Source: Riptortus pedestris (Eukaryota > Arthropoda > Insecta > Hemiptera > Alydidae). From it: 64,000 bases of DNA. Positions 45,585 through 56,870 of the stretch are shown piece after piece (position 1 is the first letter of the stretch; each line of letters starts with the position of its first letter). The stretch spans positions 111,844,501 through 111,908,500 of the forward strand of contig CM032231.1 in NCBI GenBank assembly GCA_019009955.1, written 5' to 3'. A program made the position numbers and the translations under genes. The notes beneath the pieces were generated by a model. It saw only the letters and a list, made by a program, of their open reading frames with translations, was not told the origin of the DNA and did no database searches.

Positions 45585-45640
45585 TTATGCAGAGAGCACT
45601 TTCGGAGTCAACGCTCCATCCTCAGTGCCTGCTGACAAAC
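45585..45640 (-). ncRNA. Hammerhead-like motif H5 in a Penelope-like remnant
   Basis: On minus: GGCA, CTGAGGA, one U, stem GGAG/CUCC around CGUUGA, GAAA (45600-45603), mini stem AG-UG-CU, then C. Same grammar as H1. Stem I is weak. No coding sequence adjoins it. Confidence 0.4.
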
Positions 45641-45729
45641 ACAACCTCGAGTTAATTTAACATTCATAGCATGGCCAAAAGCAAAATAAACAACAGTCAT
45701 AAAAACAAACACGAAATAAAGAGTAAAAA

Positions 45730-45860
45730 CAATGAAAAATCTTAAAACTAGTCAAATAATAAAAATAGAAAATCTAATAACTAGTCAACTACTAAAAATT
45801 AAAGCCAAAACAATAAAAAACCTAATAACAAGTCAACTAATAAAAGTTAAAGAAGCAAAC
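45730..45860 (+). repeat. Degenerate A-rich minisatellite
   Basis: Three imperfect units built on AACTAGTCAACTACTAAAA (translated as recurring NLITSQLLKIK). Its open frame is a by-product of the repeat. Confidence 0.5.
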
Positions 45861-45949
45861 AACGATAAGCATATGTCAAAACTAAAAACTATAAATAAAA
45901 TTAAAAAACTAAAAAAACTTACACAAATTACAGCATCTATCTATATATG

Positions 45950-46110
45950 CGTATATTATTTGCATATATCTCACAATGCTAAAGTTCAATGAAAACAATA
46001 TTTGGTATTTAACCTTGTATTGTAGTGATTCATGAAATTATTTGCTTATTGTTATTATGACATGATTAGAAGTGTGGGTTTGCTGGAGGTTGAAAACTTA
46101 AAAATAATTT
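45950..46110 (-). mobile_element. HINE interior fragment
   Basis: Contains TTTGCATATATCTCACAATG, AATATTTGGTATTTAACCTT and ATTATGACATGATTAGAAGTG, the short-form interior. Ends are missing. Confidence 0.55.
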
Positions 46111-46711
46111 AATAATAATTTTATTTAATTTTAATTATTAATTAAAATTGTACATCAAATAATTGAAATCTTTGAATTGTGAAATACAAAAAGCTAAGAA
46201 TTTTATTTTTTTTTATTTAAATCAAAATAATAATGGTAATTTTCTTGTAAGCGAAATCCTTTAATATATCCTGCAATGTTTTACTAAATTAAAATAGTTA
46301 TAACTTTTTATACTAGTTTGTATATAAATAGAGTTAAAACGGAAATTCCTTCTAAAGCAAGTGGTTAATGGAAATGCGCCGAAAGCATTAAGGGTGCTAA
46401 GTGGTAGCACCATCACGCCCAAAAAATACAGGGAGGTAAAGAGCTTAAAAAAAGGTTATTATGAGCCACTTTAACCTTTTAGCGGCGGATGTTTGGACCT
46501 CTATGGCGACCTGGGTGGCAAGTAGGTATCAGTCATCTTATAGATCTGGAGTCCCAATAATTGCTTCTGCTGGATCAAGAAAAAAAAATTTAAAAGATTT
46601 TTTGTATCCCCATTTTTATTTAGTAATTCTAAACGTGCTTCGTATTTTTTTCCTTTGTTGTTACAATACTTTAGGAAAGAGATCGTTTAAGAAAATGAAT
46701 TTAGTTCTTAA

Positions 46712-47440
46712 CCCTAGTATTACCGACCTCTCCCAGGTCGCATGGATTACCAAGGGGGGGGGGGGGGCTCCTCCAGCCCCAAACCTTAATAACCTATTAT
46801 TTTGGTTCTATAATTTTTTTTAAATTTTTATTTCTATTGGATTATGTTTAATGAACGTTCCTTATGACACCTGTGAAAAAAAAATAAAAAAAAAATTAAA
46901 TAATAAAAATAAATTAAAAAAAAAAGTTCGGATGGGGAAAAAAGGATGACTTTAAATTAAATATAATTGTATTCTACTGGAGGAACATATCTAAACATTG
47001 TTTGAATAAAAAGTTATCTATATCTAAGTTATTATAACATTATAATAGAATAATAATTTAAGAAAATATAATTATCAGATTCGTAATGCAATTATCGGTG
47101 CTTTTGCACAATAATTTTTTTTCCGAGTGTTTATCCAGGATGCAGCATGGACTAACTGTTCCCCTAGTTGGGAACAACCTAGAAAATCTTCTCTTTTCTA
47201 AAAAAGTACCTATCAGGAGCAATAATTATAACCATCTCAGTAATATATTTTTATATGAAAAAAAAATTTATGGGGAGAATATATATATTTTTTTTGAGAA
47301 AAAAAAAACTTGAGAAGGTTTGTGTATGTTAAAATTACACCAAAGTAATTATTATTTGAGTAATATAATTAATAACACTTGAATTACTAGTTAAAAGTAG
47401 TATTAAATATCAGTGGGCTCGAGGAGCCCCCCTTTAGTAC
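46712..47440. mobile_element. piggyBac-like TTAA element A
   Basis: Starts CCCTAGTATTACC after TTAA (46708-46711) and ends before TTAA (47441-47444). It carries an inward ACCAAGGGGGG..CTCCTC.AGCCC block near its left end and its inverse GGGCTCGAGGAGCCCCCC near its right. CCCTAG ends and TTAA targets fit piggyBac. The right end is diverged. Confidence 0.45.
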
Positions 47441-47444
47441 TTAA

Positions 47445-47684
47445 GTGTATAACTACCCCTTGCATTACCAAGGGGGGGGGGGGCTCCTCGAGCCCATACG
47501 TCAAAAAAATTTTTTTTTCTCAACATAGAAATTTTTTTATTTAATTTTATTGTTATGCCCTCACTCTAGGATGTTTTTCTGAGGAATACATAAAATATCA
47601 AAAATATCCCATTAAAATTGGATGATAGGGAACAAAAACAAAAAGTTGTGGGCTCGAGGAGCCCCCCCCTTGGTAGTTCTAGGG
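47445..47684. mobile_element. piggyBac-like TTAA element B
   Basis: Lies between TTAA 47441-47444 and TTAA 47685-47688. Its right end is GGTAGTTCTAGGG, the inverse of the CCCTAGTATTACC start of element A with two mismatches. It again contains paired CTCCTCGAGCCC and GGGCTCGAGGAG blocks. A and B together could instead be one 973-bp element with an internal TTAA. Confidence 0.5.
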
Positions 47685-47723
47685 TTAAGTTATTTTTTAC
47701 GAGGTAAGCATGCATAGAGAGGA

Positions 47724-48288
47724 AAATGTCCGTCACGCAGGGGCTGCGTAAACTAAGCAGATCTCCCACGTGAAGTTATACGATAGATAAATCTCCACGC
47801 GAGAGCCGAACAGTTACGGAAACGGCCGAACTAGCTTTCGGAGGATCGAATGGAATCGACTTTAGCCGATCTCATCTTGTCCGTTATCGGGTCAAACTTA
47901 ATAAAAATGCAAATATCTCGGTTAATATTCAAGACAGATAATAAATGTATAACAATAATATTTATATTAAATTTAATTTCCAATAAGATTGGTTCTATAC
48001 AATTTTTCTATCCGACGTATAGTAAAGGAAATATTTCAAATTTTCGAAATTCTCCCCTCTAAACCCCTCCCACCGGTCCTATTTTAGTCGTTAACGAACT
48101 TGATCTTTCGTTTTACATAAAACGATTAGATACCGAGTTTGGTGACGATTATATATATAGTTTTCAACGGACCTCATTTTCGTCATGTCCTTCGATAGGA
48201 TCGATAGACATTTGAAGAAATGTTTCGAAAATCGCGTCATGTGTACGACTTCACTAGCTGATTTCCCTCAAGGGAAATCTGCTAAATT
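47724..48288 (-). mobile_element. HINE, short form
   Basis: Complete on minus: palindromic 5' end at 48288, very short TA run, ACGGCCGAACTAGC-type block, and perfect GCAGCCCCTGCGTGACGGAC end. Confidence 0.85.
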
Positions 48289-48338
48289 TTTAACGCCCAG
48301 TTTATTGCTGACTACGTGAGACCAATTAAAATATATAA

Positions 48339-48904
48339 TAAAAAGTCCGCCACGCAGGGGCTACGTAAACTGAGCAGATTTCCCAAGTGAAGTTTTACAA
48401 TAGAGAAATTTCGGAATAGAGAGTCAAACAGTTACGGGAACGGCCCGAACTAGCTCTTGACGGAAATCACGACTAGACCCTTAGTTACATCTCAGAAGCT
48501 GAAAACATAAAAATGCAAATATCTCGGTTAATATTCAAAATACAGAATAAATGTGTGAACATGATTTATAGTAATTAAATTTGCAATAAGATTGGTTCTA
48601 TAGAATTTTTCGATCGGACGTATTGTAACGGAGATATTGCGAATTTTCGTAAATCCTCCCTCTAACCCCCCCCCCCTCTCACTGGTCCGATTTCATCCAT
48701 TAACGAACTTGATCTGTCTTTTTGCATAAACGTTTAAATATCGAGTTTCATAACGATCAAACGAAAATTGCGTATATATAATTTTGAACGGCTCATTTTC
48801 GTCATCTCCTGGGTAGGATCGATGGACATTTGAAGAAATTTTTCGAAACTCGCGTCATGAGTACGACCTAAAGCTGATTTCCCTCAGGGGAATTCTGATA
48901 AAAC
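48339..48904 (-). mobile_element. HINE, short form
   Basis: Sister of the preceding copy, same orientation and about the same length (about 565 bp), 50 bp away. The 5' box is slightly degraded (GAATTCTGATAAAA). Confidence 0.85.
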
Positions 48905-49040
48905 TCTATAAGGTTACGCGTTAGTTATACTCAATAATACCTAAACATGCTCAAGCTGAAGTCATGGGTTCGATTCCTATGTAGACAATGGAAATGTATT
49001 CGGTGAAGAACTTAATAAGAAAATGCGTTAGCCCCTGTCT
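48905..49040 (+). mobile_element. SINE-like fragment, degenerate
   Basis: GGGTTCGATTCCTATG matches the B-box and is followed by a diverged GGAAATGTATTCGGTGAAGAAC segment in the family order. Low similarity elsewhere. Confidence 0.35.
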
Positions 49041-49044
49041 TTTG

Positions 49045-49607
49045 AAAGTCCTCCACGCAGGGGCTGCGTAAACTAAGCAGATTTCCCACTTACTGGTATC
49101 AGTCACTAGTGATCACATCTTAACATATATATATATATATATTCGGACTTAAAAACAGACATTACGAATTACTCGCTTAATGTACGAGTTATGAAAATAT
49201 GTACAGGGAAAATATTGCAGAGCATCAATAGTTTAACAAGATTGGTTCTATAAACGTTTTACAAAAGTTAAAGGGGGAGAATTTCGAAAATGTTTAATAT
49301 CTCCGTTATTGTGCGTAGGACCGAAAAATTGTATATAACCAATCTTCTTGCGAATATAATATTCAATAAATGTTGTAATGTAGGCATCTTTCTTCTTGAT
49401 TATTAACCGAGATATGCATTTTTTAGTTTTCGGCCATCTGTAAACCCTGGCTCCTACTCAAATCATATTAAAGCTGTAACATTTTGAAGCATTTTATTTG
49501 AAGCCTAAATATGAAATAATGTTCGCATTGAACTTTTTCGTTTTGAGATAAATGGAAATGCAGGTGGGGGGAAGGTAGTTAATGCAGCCCCTGCGTGACG
49601 GTCTTCT
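49045..49607. mobile_element. HINE pieces: minus tip 49045-49090 and plus 3' half 49255-49607
   Basis: The tip has CACGCAGGGGCTGCGTAAAC and AAGCAGATTTCCC. The plus piece has TTTAATATCTCCGTTATTGT, TTAACCGAGATATGCATT and ends GCAGCCCCTGCGTGACGGTCTT. Confidence 0.7.
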
Positions 49608-49918
49608 TTTCCTAATCAGGAAATTCTGAATGTGCAGCTCCTGAAGAGTTGACACCCTGGCGGCGAAGGGGAAGTCAAAGAGGGTGGACGTGACAACCCA
49701 CCCCCTCGGTCGAAAAGCTGTCAGCTTGATAAGAGGGAGCAATTACTGTATCCAGGGCAACCATATCACCCCCTCTATATATATAATCTATGTTTTATTC
49801 ATCATTATATCAATCTGGTCCCTGCCACCTCCCTGGTTAATCCCCTGTTTATTTAGCGACTCCCTACACGCAGTTAGGGGTGGCTTGTAAAGACTCCCTA
49901 TTGCCCCGTTCCCACCCT

Positions 49919-49920
<2 letters not shown>

Positions 49921-49981
<61 letters not shown>
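49921..49981. repeat. (CT)n microsatellite
   Basis: About 60 bp of CT dinucleotide repeat. Flanked at 49620-49920 by a modestly GC-balanced segment without a supported gene. Confidence 0.95.
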
Positions 49982-49988
<7 letters not shown>

Positions 49989-50344
49989 AGGGTGAGTCCT
50001 GGGCATCGTATTACCAGCTCTGGCGTTACGCCTGATAAATAGCCACATATGGATATAAGTGAATTATTTATTAACGCAACGCACATACATTTAAATAAGT
50101 GCCTTTTAAAAATTTAAATCTACATATTGGTAACACCACCCTGTTACCAATCATAATGCGAATTTTTTCAATAAATTTTCATTTTAGTAACCTCTACAAA
50201 AGGAAGCTACTGAATTGTAAACAAGGTTATAGAACCAATCATTTGGTGTTTTTTCTCTTTTTAATGAGGCGGTATAATTGTTGTTTTATCCATTTTCTAT
50301 TAACTCAAATAGTAGGCTTTCTATTAGCACTTGCTTGTTTACAC

Positions 50345-50575
50345 TCTTCTGTAAACCCCTCACTACTGCACAAGGGAAATCTGTTTATTTTACGCAGCTC
50401 CTGCGTGACGGACTTCTTATAATAATGGAGATATACTGGGTAATCAAAATCCCCCACTAAACCCTCACTTTATTTGTGCTAAATTTCAGCCATTAACGAA
50501 TATGATTTTTAGTGTTGAATGAAACGGTTAAATATGAAGTATGGTATAGATCAAATAAACATTTTCTAGTCCAAA
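50345..50575. mobile_element. HINE pieces: plus 3' tip and minus interior
   Basis: The plus tip at 50345-50418 has GGGAAATCTGTTTATTTTACGC and GCTCCTGCGTGACGGACTT. A minus interior follows at 50424-50575 (AATGGAGATATACTGGG, GCCATTAACGAATATGA). Confidence 0.6.
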
Positions 50576-50703
50576 AGCTGTATGTATGAAAGTAAATATT
50601 CCCATTAATTAACAGCATATAATAGAACCTGCAACGATGAAGAAGTAATTTCTAAACTACATAAGTTGTTTAAGCACTACATTTTAACGTAAAATCACAC
50701 TCA

Positions 50704-51600
50704 CTCACCTACATCACTATCAACTCTCCTAGCTACCTATACAGATGATACTACAATCCTTTCATCCGATCCCGATTCTATTACTGCTTCGAAGAATCTC
50801 CAATTTCACTTAGCCGATTGAAAAATGGTCCAATGCTTGGCCAAAGTTCAACTAATGCAAATCTCAACTTTTTCCCTCCTGCGAAGTTCCTGTCCTGTTC
50901 ATTTCAACAATATTCCTTTACCCTCTGCTGATTGTGTACGCTACCTTGGACTGCATTTGGACACCAGACTCACTTGGAAATCCCACGCAGTAACTAAAAG
51001 ACAGGAACTAAAATCGGACTATTTTGCGGACTGCTAAATAGAAGATCTCACTACCGAAAACAAACTAACAATCTACAAGTTACTACTTTAACCAATATGG
51101 GCATACGCAATAGAAGTGGGGGTACAGTAAAAGCTTCGAACATCAGACGCATACAGACTTTCCAATCCAAAGTCCTGCGTACCATAGTAGATGCTCCATA
51201 TTATATTACAAAACACACCCTCCATAAAGATCTTAATATCCCATTTGTAAAGGACCTAATTCCCTTGAGATTCAGAAAATTCCACAGCAGGCTATCCAAT
51301 CATCCTAATCCAGAAGTCCTAGCCCTTTCCAGTACCACTCATCCATATTCCCCTCAAGAGACAATGGCCCAGAGATCTCCTATAGAAGTGTAAAGTGAAG
51401 TGATAGCAGTGGCTATTTTCTTATCAAGTGCCATTCCTCCTTAGCTCTTGACTTCCTTGCCAGGCAGGGAGAGGCTGCTCCTCTCATTCAGGTGAAGGGG
51501 TGTAGCTTTAGTGGTGATGGAGGACGATTGTATTGCACCAATTTACCAAATGCATTTAAATACAGATTGTAATATTCTTAATAAAATCAAATAATGATCT
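50704..51600 (+). pseudogene. Jockey-like non-LTR retrotransposon, reverse transcriptase C-terminal remnant
   Basis: The frame at 50707 reads STLLATYTDDTTILSSDPDS, carrying the catalytic DD of the reverse transcriptase (usual consensus A(F/Y)ADD), then ASKNLQFHLADLKKWSN-like sequence once a stop (TGA at 50818) and indels are bridged. VRYLGLHLDTRLTW, then QTFQSKVLRTIVDAPYYITK and FVKDLIPLRFRKFHSRLSNH follow. KRQWPRDLL and a stop lie near 51390 in another frame. This order is typical of Jockey-clade ORF2 ends. About 200 bp of 3' UTR follow to an AATAAAATCAAAT end. Several stops and frameshifts make it dead; everything upstream of the YTDD motif is missing. Confidence 0.85.
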
Positions 51601-51611
51601 TGTTAATGTAC

Positions 51612-51932
51612 AATGACCAAAAGGAGGGTTTACTGAAGGCTGAAAATTAAAAAATGCAAATATCTCGATTAATAACCGGGATACAGAAAACGTGCAAACA
51701 ACAAAGTTTATAGGGTATTAAATTTGCAACAAGATGTATTATATACAAAGTTTTGATTGGCCTCGTGATGACTAACAGAATAAGCCCCTTACGAACCTGA
51801 TCTTTAGTCTCACATAAAAAGTTTAAAGAACCAGTTTGGTAAAGATAAAATACAAATCAATCAAATAATTTGAAAAATATGTTATGAATTCAACCTTTAT
51901 AGCTGATTTCCCGTAAGGGAAATCTACTAAAA
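51612..51932 (-). mobile_element. HINE 5' half
   Basis: The 5' palindrome (GATTTCCCGTAAGGGAAATC) lies at the right edge, with ATGCAAATATCTCGATTAAT at left. The 3' end and TA core are missing. It lies directly behind the Jockey-like tail. Confidence 0.75.
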
Positions 51933-52470
51933 TTCAAATAATAGATTCCACAAAAGGCCAACTGATTTAGTAATTCCCTCAACAAATTGCCCTTCATGAA
52001 CAAAACTACCAAATTACACTACCTTCCGCTCAGAGAGTCACGGCAACGCTAACCAGTGTAAATAAAAATGCAAGGCAAAATGTAAATAGAAAATAAAATA
52101 TTTATGACAATAAATATCCACAATCCTGATCCTATAATTACTAAAGACCTGTCGAGTATTCCAAAACATAATTATTTATTAAGTATACTAGTAAATATGT
52201 AATATTGCAGTAGCTGGTGACAGTATACGCCATAGTATATGTGATAACCTTATGTGTTTAGACTAATCATTGATAAAATATACAATTATTGACGAGAGAA
52301 TTTGTGACAAAAACTGTAAATGTAAAAAAAAAAAACATTTTGACTTAACCTCTAACGATGGTTCCAAGATAAGTATATACCTATTGGTATCAATATAACT
52401 ATAACTAATATGTATGGTGTTGTTGTTTTTTGGAGTCTTGGTCAGTGTTGGTGAAAAAATCTTAGTTCAT
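51933..52470. other. AT-rich intergenic DNA
   Basis: No gene or classified repeat is seen. Confidence 0.4.
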
Positions 52471-52527
52471 TCCAATATTTCGAGAATATTTATTTTCTCT
52501 TCTTCAGGGCTAAAAAGTACAGGTACT

Positions 52528-52545
<18 letters not shown>
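52471..52545 (-). ncRNA. Hammerhead-like motif H6 with upstream TATA-like box
   Basis: On minus, a TATATAAAG at the edge of a (TA)n run is followed about 25 nt later by CTGAAGA (52501-52507), one A, the perfect stem GAGAA/UUCUC, and GAAA (52478-52481). It adjoins CCAACACTGACCAAGACTCC. The grammar matches H1. No coding part is seen nearby. Confidence 0.4.
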
Positions 52546-52576
<31 letters not shown>

Positions 52577-53044
52577 CACATTGTTATTAGAGAGAAATAG
52601 ACAGTTGAATTTGTGTTAATTCTACCTACCAAGACTAAAGATACTTAAAAGCTATTGTACATCACTGTAGTTTCCTTTGTTTACATTAGGAGTACTGAGT
52701 AAAACCTCTAGTTTGTTATAATTGGTTTGGTCACTGCCTTATATTTTGTATTACTACAGTATATTGCCCTTTGTTTATTGAACTATGTTATAAATAAATA
52801 AGTAATATGACTATAAGGTTTGTATGGATTAATGAATACTGGTTTATTATACAATTAGTCTTATTAAAAAGTAACCTAATGGACCGAAAGTTATGAAATC
52901 TCTAATACAGTATGTTTAATTATAATCATCAATTGTATTGCGAAGGTAGATACCTGGTTCAATTATTAAAATAAAGGTGTATTCGATTTATTCGGATCTC
53001 TTTCCAGTTTATAATTACACTTTTAATCATTCTTTATGCTATAG

Positions 53045-53275
53045 TTTTGGGGTTCAGGTTAGCCATGTGAGTTAAAGCGTCGACCTTAATCTCGTATGGT
53101 AAACCTAGAGTGGTGAGTTCGACTCCCGACTGGGCAATAGGAGTTTATTTAGCGACGGAATTCACTAAGTGAATTCCTTAGTCCCACCCTGGCTAGAAAA
53201 GGGTAGTGAACTGTATATAACCCGTCCCAATTAGCCTTAGCTTCAAAAAGTGGAATTCAATAAATAATTTAAAAC
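53045..53275 (+). mobile_element. tRNA-derived SINE, near full length
   Basis: Shares the head GGTTAGCCATGTGAGTTAAAG, CGACCTTAATCTCG and GAGTTCGACTCCCG, and the tail GGCTAGAAAAGGGTAG and AACCCGTCCCAATTAGCC with the copy at 1748. Confidence 0.78.
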
Positions 53276-53990
53276 AATATATGCTATACCCGTAGTTTTT
53301 TTGTAGTCAGTAATTGATAGTTTAGCACCAATAAAATCTTACCAACTGTAATGGTTGCAACAATTTTCTTGAAAATGGCCTTTCAAATGCAAAAGTAAAT
53401 TGGATTAATTGCCCCTTTGAAACGAGGGTGCTATTCATTAAGGCAAAAGTTTGGTTGGAAAGTTTATCTAAACAAAAATGTTTTTGTCGCGCTGAGAACA
53501 AAGGGAGGGAAGGGGGCGCCGATGGGGAGGGAGGAGCAAGAAGAAAATTTAATAACGATGGAAGTGAGCAACAGATAAAGCTGTAGATAATCCAAGAGGG
53601 GATTAAGTGGATAATGGCGGGACATTAAAAGCCACAATAGCCAGGCCTGAAAATCGAGGGGAGTAATCTATTAGAGCTGTTAGGGGGGTTTCTATATAGG
53701 GGTGGGCACCCCCTCAGCACTGATAGTCTTGTCTCCAAGATTACCCTTGTCTTTTATTGGATATTTGGCTTTCTGTATGGTTAGGTGGGATTTGATGACT
53801 CACATCAACTCAGTACGACTCTACCCTTTGTACTCTTATACCTCAAACCCTTTGTTTCGGCTTTGACTGATCTCTCTCAAAGGAACAAAAATAAAAATAA
53901 CAGTAATGCAGGTTGAGTTTGTCCTCACGTCAGCGTTTTTCGAATTTAAGTTCAAATCCTCATCTCTTAACTTACTAGTTAATAAATGTG
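53276..53990. other. GC-balanced unique island (53440-53760)
   Basis: Purine-rich, with GGATTA/TAATCC homeodomain-type words (GATAATCCAAGAGGGGATTA). No open frame of note. Candidate conserved regulatory sequence. Confidence 0.3.
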
Positions 53991-54200
53991 TATACTAGCT
54001 AAGGTACCGGCTTCGCTCGGGAAATCATTTGAGGCTGAATATTGATGGTATTTTTATAGCAAGGCTTCAATGTGTACAATTGTACTACCCGTCTGGGCCT
54101 ATTATTTTTCCATAAGGGTCAGGAACTATAAAGGTCTTATAGAATAGAAATTTTAGTTTAAAAGAGTAAATGAATATGAGTTCCCAATCAATCCCTCTCT
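53991..54200 (-). mobile_element. Possible Helitron-like 3' end or unclassified repeat
   Basis: ACTAGCTAAGGTACCGGCTTCGCTCGGG on plus is the inverse of a CCCGAGCGAAGCCGG...CTAG|T end, a sequence style common at Helitron and some retroelement 3' ends. No matching 5' end or gene was found. Confidence 0.25.
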
Positions 54201-54862
54201 ACTGTTGGACACACCGTGCATAATTAAAATCATAGTCATGTATAGCATTTTTTATAATTAAATAGTATCAATAATGCCTATATTTTCCGTCAAACCACTC
54301 CGAGCACACATAGTTTAGAAATACACGATTTTAAGTATAAAGAAATTCCAATAGTGCCGACATTTAACAGAAAATAAGTAAACACAATTAACTGTGTTAG
54401 CCTCAGTGCAATTTCTCCTTCCGCTTGAGGGTTAACAACATTGCTTTACATAATTAGTCAAAACATGAAACAATTGGAATTTTTTAATAATTAATTTGCC
54501 AGGTGGAAATAAATAATAGTGGTAACCTAAAAATAATTGAATTTATTTTGAAAGTGAGCGTTGAGGGGGAAGGATCGTAGCCCTCCAGCAACCTAAATAA
54601 TACATTAAACAATCATAACGTTATTTTCTAGTGAAAAAAAATGTTAAAGAATGTTAGGGGTTGATATCACCATTGATATCATAAGAAACGCAGAAGATGT
54701 GTGGTAAATGTACCATTAGTGTTTTAGAGCATTGCATGTTGAGAAGTTTATTAATTGGCACTATCACCAAGATTTGGGGTATACAGCCCAACGATTGAAA
54801 GAAAGAAAAACCAATAAAATATGAGATTGTTGCATATTACTATCATTCTGACATTTAAAATA

Positions 54863-55031
54863 AAGTCCGTCACGTGACTTAATTGGCTACGTGAACTAGG
54901 CAGATTTCCCAAGTTTGCCATGTATTTGCATTTAACTCAAAAAGTAAAAGTTCAATAAGCACAATATATAGTATTAACGAACTTGATCTTTCTTTTTACA
55001 TAAAACGACTAAATGTTGAGTTTGGTAACAA

Positions 55032-55088
<57 letters not shown>

Positions 55089-55231
55089 ATTATATATATA
55101 CATACAATTTTTAATGGACCTCATTTTCGTCATGTACTAGGTAGGATCGATGGGCATTTGAAGAATATTTCGAAGATCGCGTCATGAGTACGGCCTCAGT
55201 AGCTGATTTCCCTTGAGGGAAATCTGCGAAT
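54863..55231 (-). mobile_element. HINE with internal deletion
   Basis: Both ends are present (5' palindrome at 55231, GTCCGTCACG start at 54863) with the CGTTAACGAACTTGATC block and an interrupted TA core (about 55030-55100). Much of the interior is gone. Confidence 0.75.
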
Positions 55232-56190
55232 AATAAAAGGGGAACAATTTTTATCTTTTGTACTTCCGAGTAAATATTAAAGACTTCATAAAGCGTCCTA
55301 ATTAAAGGAGAAGTCTATATCTGATAAAAATATTAAAATGATAACCACTAGGGGGGCCAAAATACATAACGCTTTAAAATGATGGTTTGCTAACAAGAAA
55401 CTCCTTTAAAAAAGAAGAGTGGCAATAAGTTCTTGGAAAAGCCGCATCTGGGGGAAAACCCTCTAAAATAAATAATAAGAAAGTAAAAGGAGCCAGGGAG
55501 ATATCTGGGAAAAGCCGTTTAGGAAAGCAGCCCTCGGCTCTATCTTTCATCTGATATAATAAAGGGGAAAATATTTCAGTGGAAGGGCCTCACACCCCCT
55601 CGCTCTGGGGGTAGTTTTCCCGCGCAAATCCCTCGCCTAGTCGCGCCAAAACTCCACTGGCACCCTCTCTGGCGGCTAAGCGGCAAAGTAATTACGGCCG
55701 CGCATAAAGGGGTCCCTTTAACATAATCAAGCAATGTTGTAAATATTAACAAGATGGTCTCAATACATAACAGACGCGGCTGCGGAGAATAATATGAATA
55801 AAAACTGCCTAATTTCCAGGTTTCCTCGCTGAATAACTGATCTAAGTCGTCGGTTCCTTTCGGTCTACAAGGACCAGCTCCTTGAGCTCTGTATATAAGA
55901 CAAGAAGAAGAAAGGGCTTTCTTCTCTGCTATCAGGATGAAGAATATCAATTCCGGATACAGGCCCCAACCCTATATATCCTATGTATTCAAATTCTTCT
56001 GCTCTTACATAACCAAGGTCTGTAAACAATAAAAAAGGACCAACTGTCACGTTTTTTAGATGGACCTCTTAAATAGAGGAAAAAAATGCTTACGTTAAAC
56101 TCTGAGAAGAACTATGGCTATTTGTACCTCTCTGAGAATATCTTAAAATATTATTTACTGGAAAATGAACTTTCAGCCAATCAGCATCAG
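55232..56190. other. GC-balanced unique island (55480-56000)
   Basis: A 124-codon minus frame at 55576-55950 has no recognisable domain and a composition that follows the local GC. I do not call a gene. Candidate conserved non-coding element. Confidence 0.3.
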
Positions 56191-56737
56191 CTGTAAGTCA
56201 AGTAGACACAATGATACACCTTTATATTATATGATGTTATTCTCAGAAAATGGGTGTAAAAGCGTTGAAACAGACAACAGGTGCTGATTAAAATAAGGAG
56301 ATTTCCTACTCTCAGAAATGAAATATAGATAACAAAATTTTTACTTAACAAAATTTTATGCTTTATTTCTTCCTCTGTAAAAATACTGTCAATTTCAGCT
56401 GGGTGCAACGTATTTAGTGATATTATTGATTAATGTGAAAATCATAGAGGTTGGAGGGAGAGCGTATAAATTGGGTTGAACTTTTAATGAAAGTGAAAAC
56501 ATTAAAAGAAGGCCATATTACAATTAAAATTCTGGTTCATTGCATGAACATTTCTGATCATGTATATTTACCAATATGAGAAATCAACTATACAAATCGT
56601 TAATATCTTCGTATTATACGTTTTATGCATCGGATCTTATGGTATTATAGAACGGAATATGCATTTCTTTTTATAATACATAATATGAAAATGTATTGGT
56701 ATATTTCTATTATGAATATACATTTCTTATTATAATA

Positions 56738-56870
56738 AATATCCCGCCTGGACAATAGGAATTTATTTAGTGACGAACTCATTAAGTAAAGTCCTAAGCC
56801 CCACTTTGGCTAGAAAAGGGTAGTAACCTGTAGATAACCCATCCCGATAAGCCATAGTTACACAGGGGAC
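56738..56870 (+). mobile_element. SINE, 5'-truncated
   Basis: Starts inside the family at CCCGCCTGGACAATAGG and runs through TTTATTTAGTGACGAAC, GGCTAGAAAAGGGTAG and AACCCATCCCGATAAGCC. The pol III boxes are absent. Confidence 0.7.

Noticed and set aside
51626..51640. CTGAAGGCTGAAA as a further hammerhead-like core (also at other HINE copies)
   Set aside because: It lacks the CTGANGA match and any stem between the boxes. It is ordinary HINE sequence.
55576..55950. 124-codon minus-strand frame
   Set aside because: No domain, no splice or start context, and the composition follows the local GC island.
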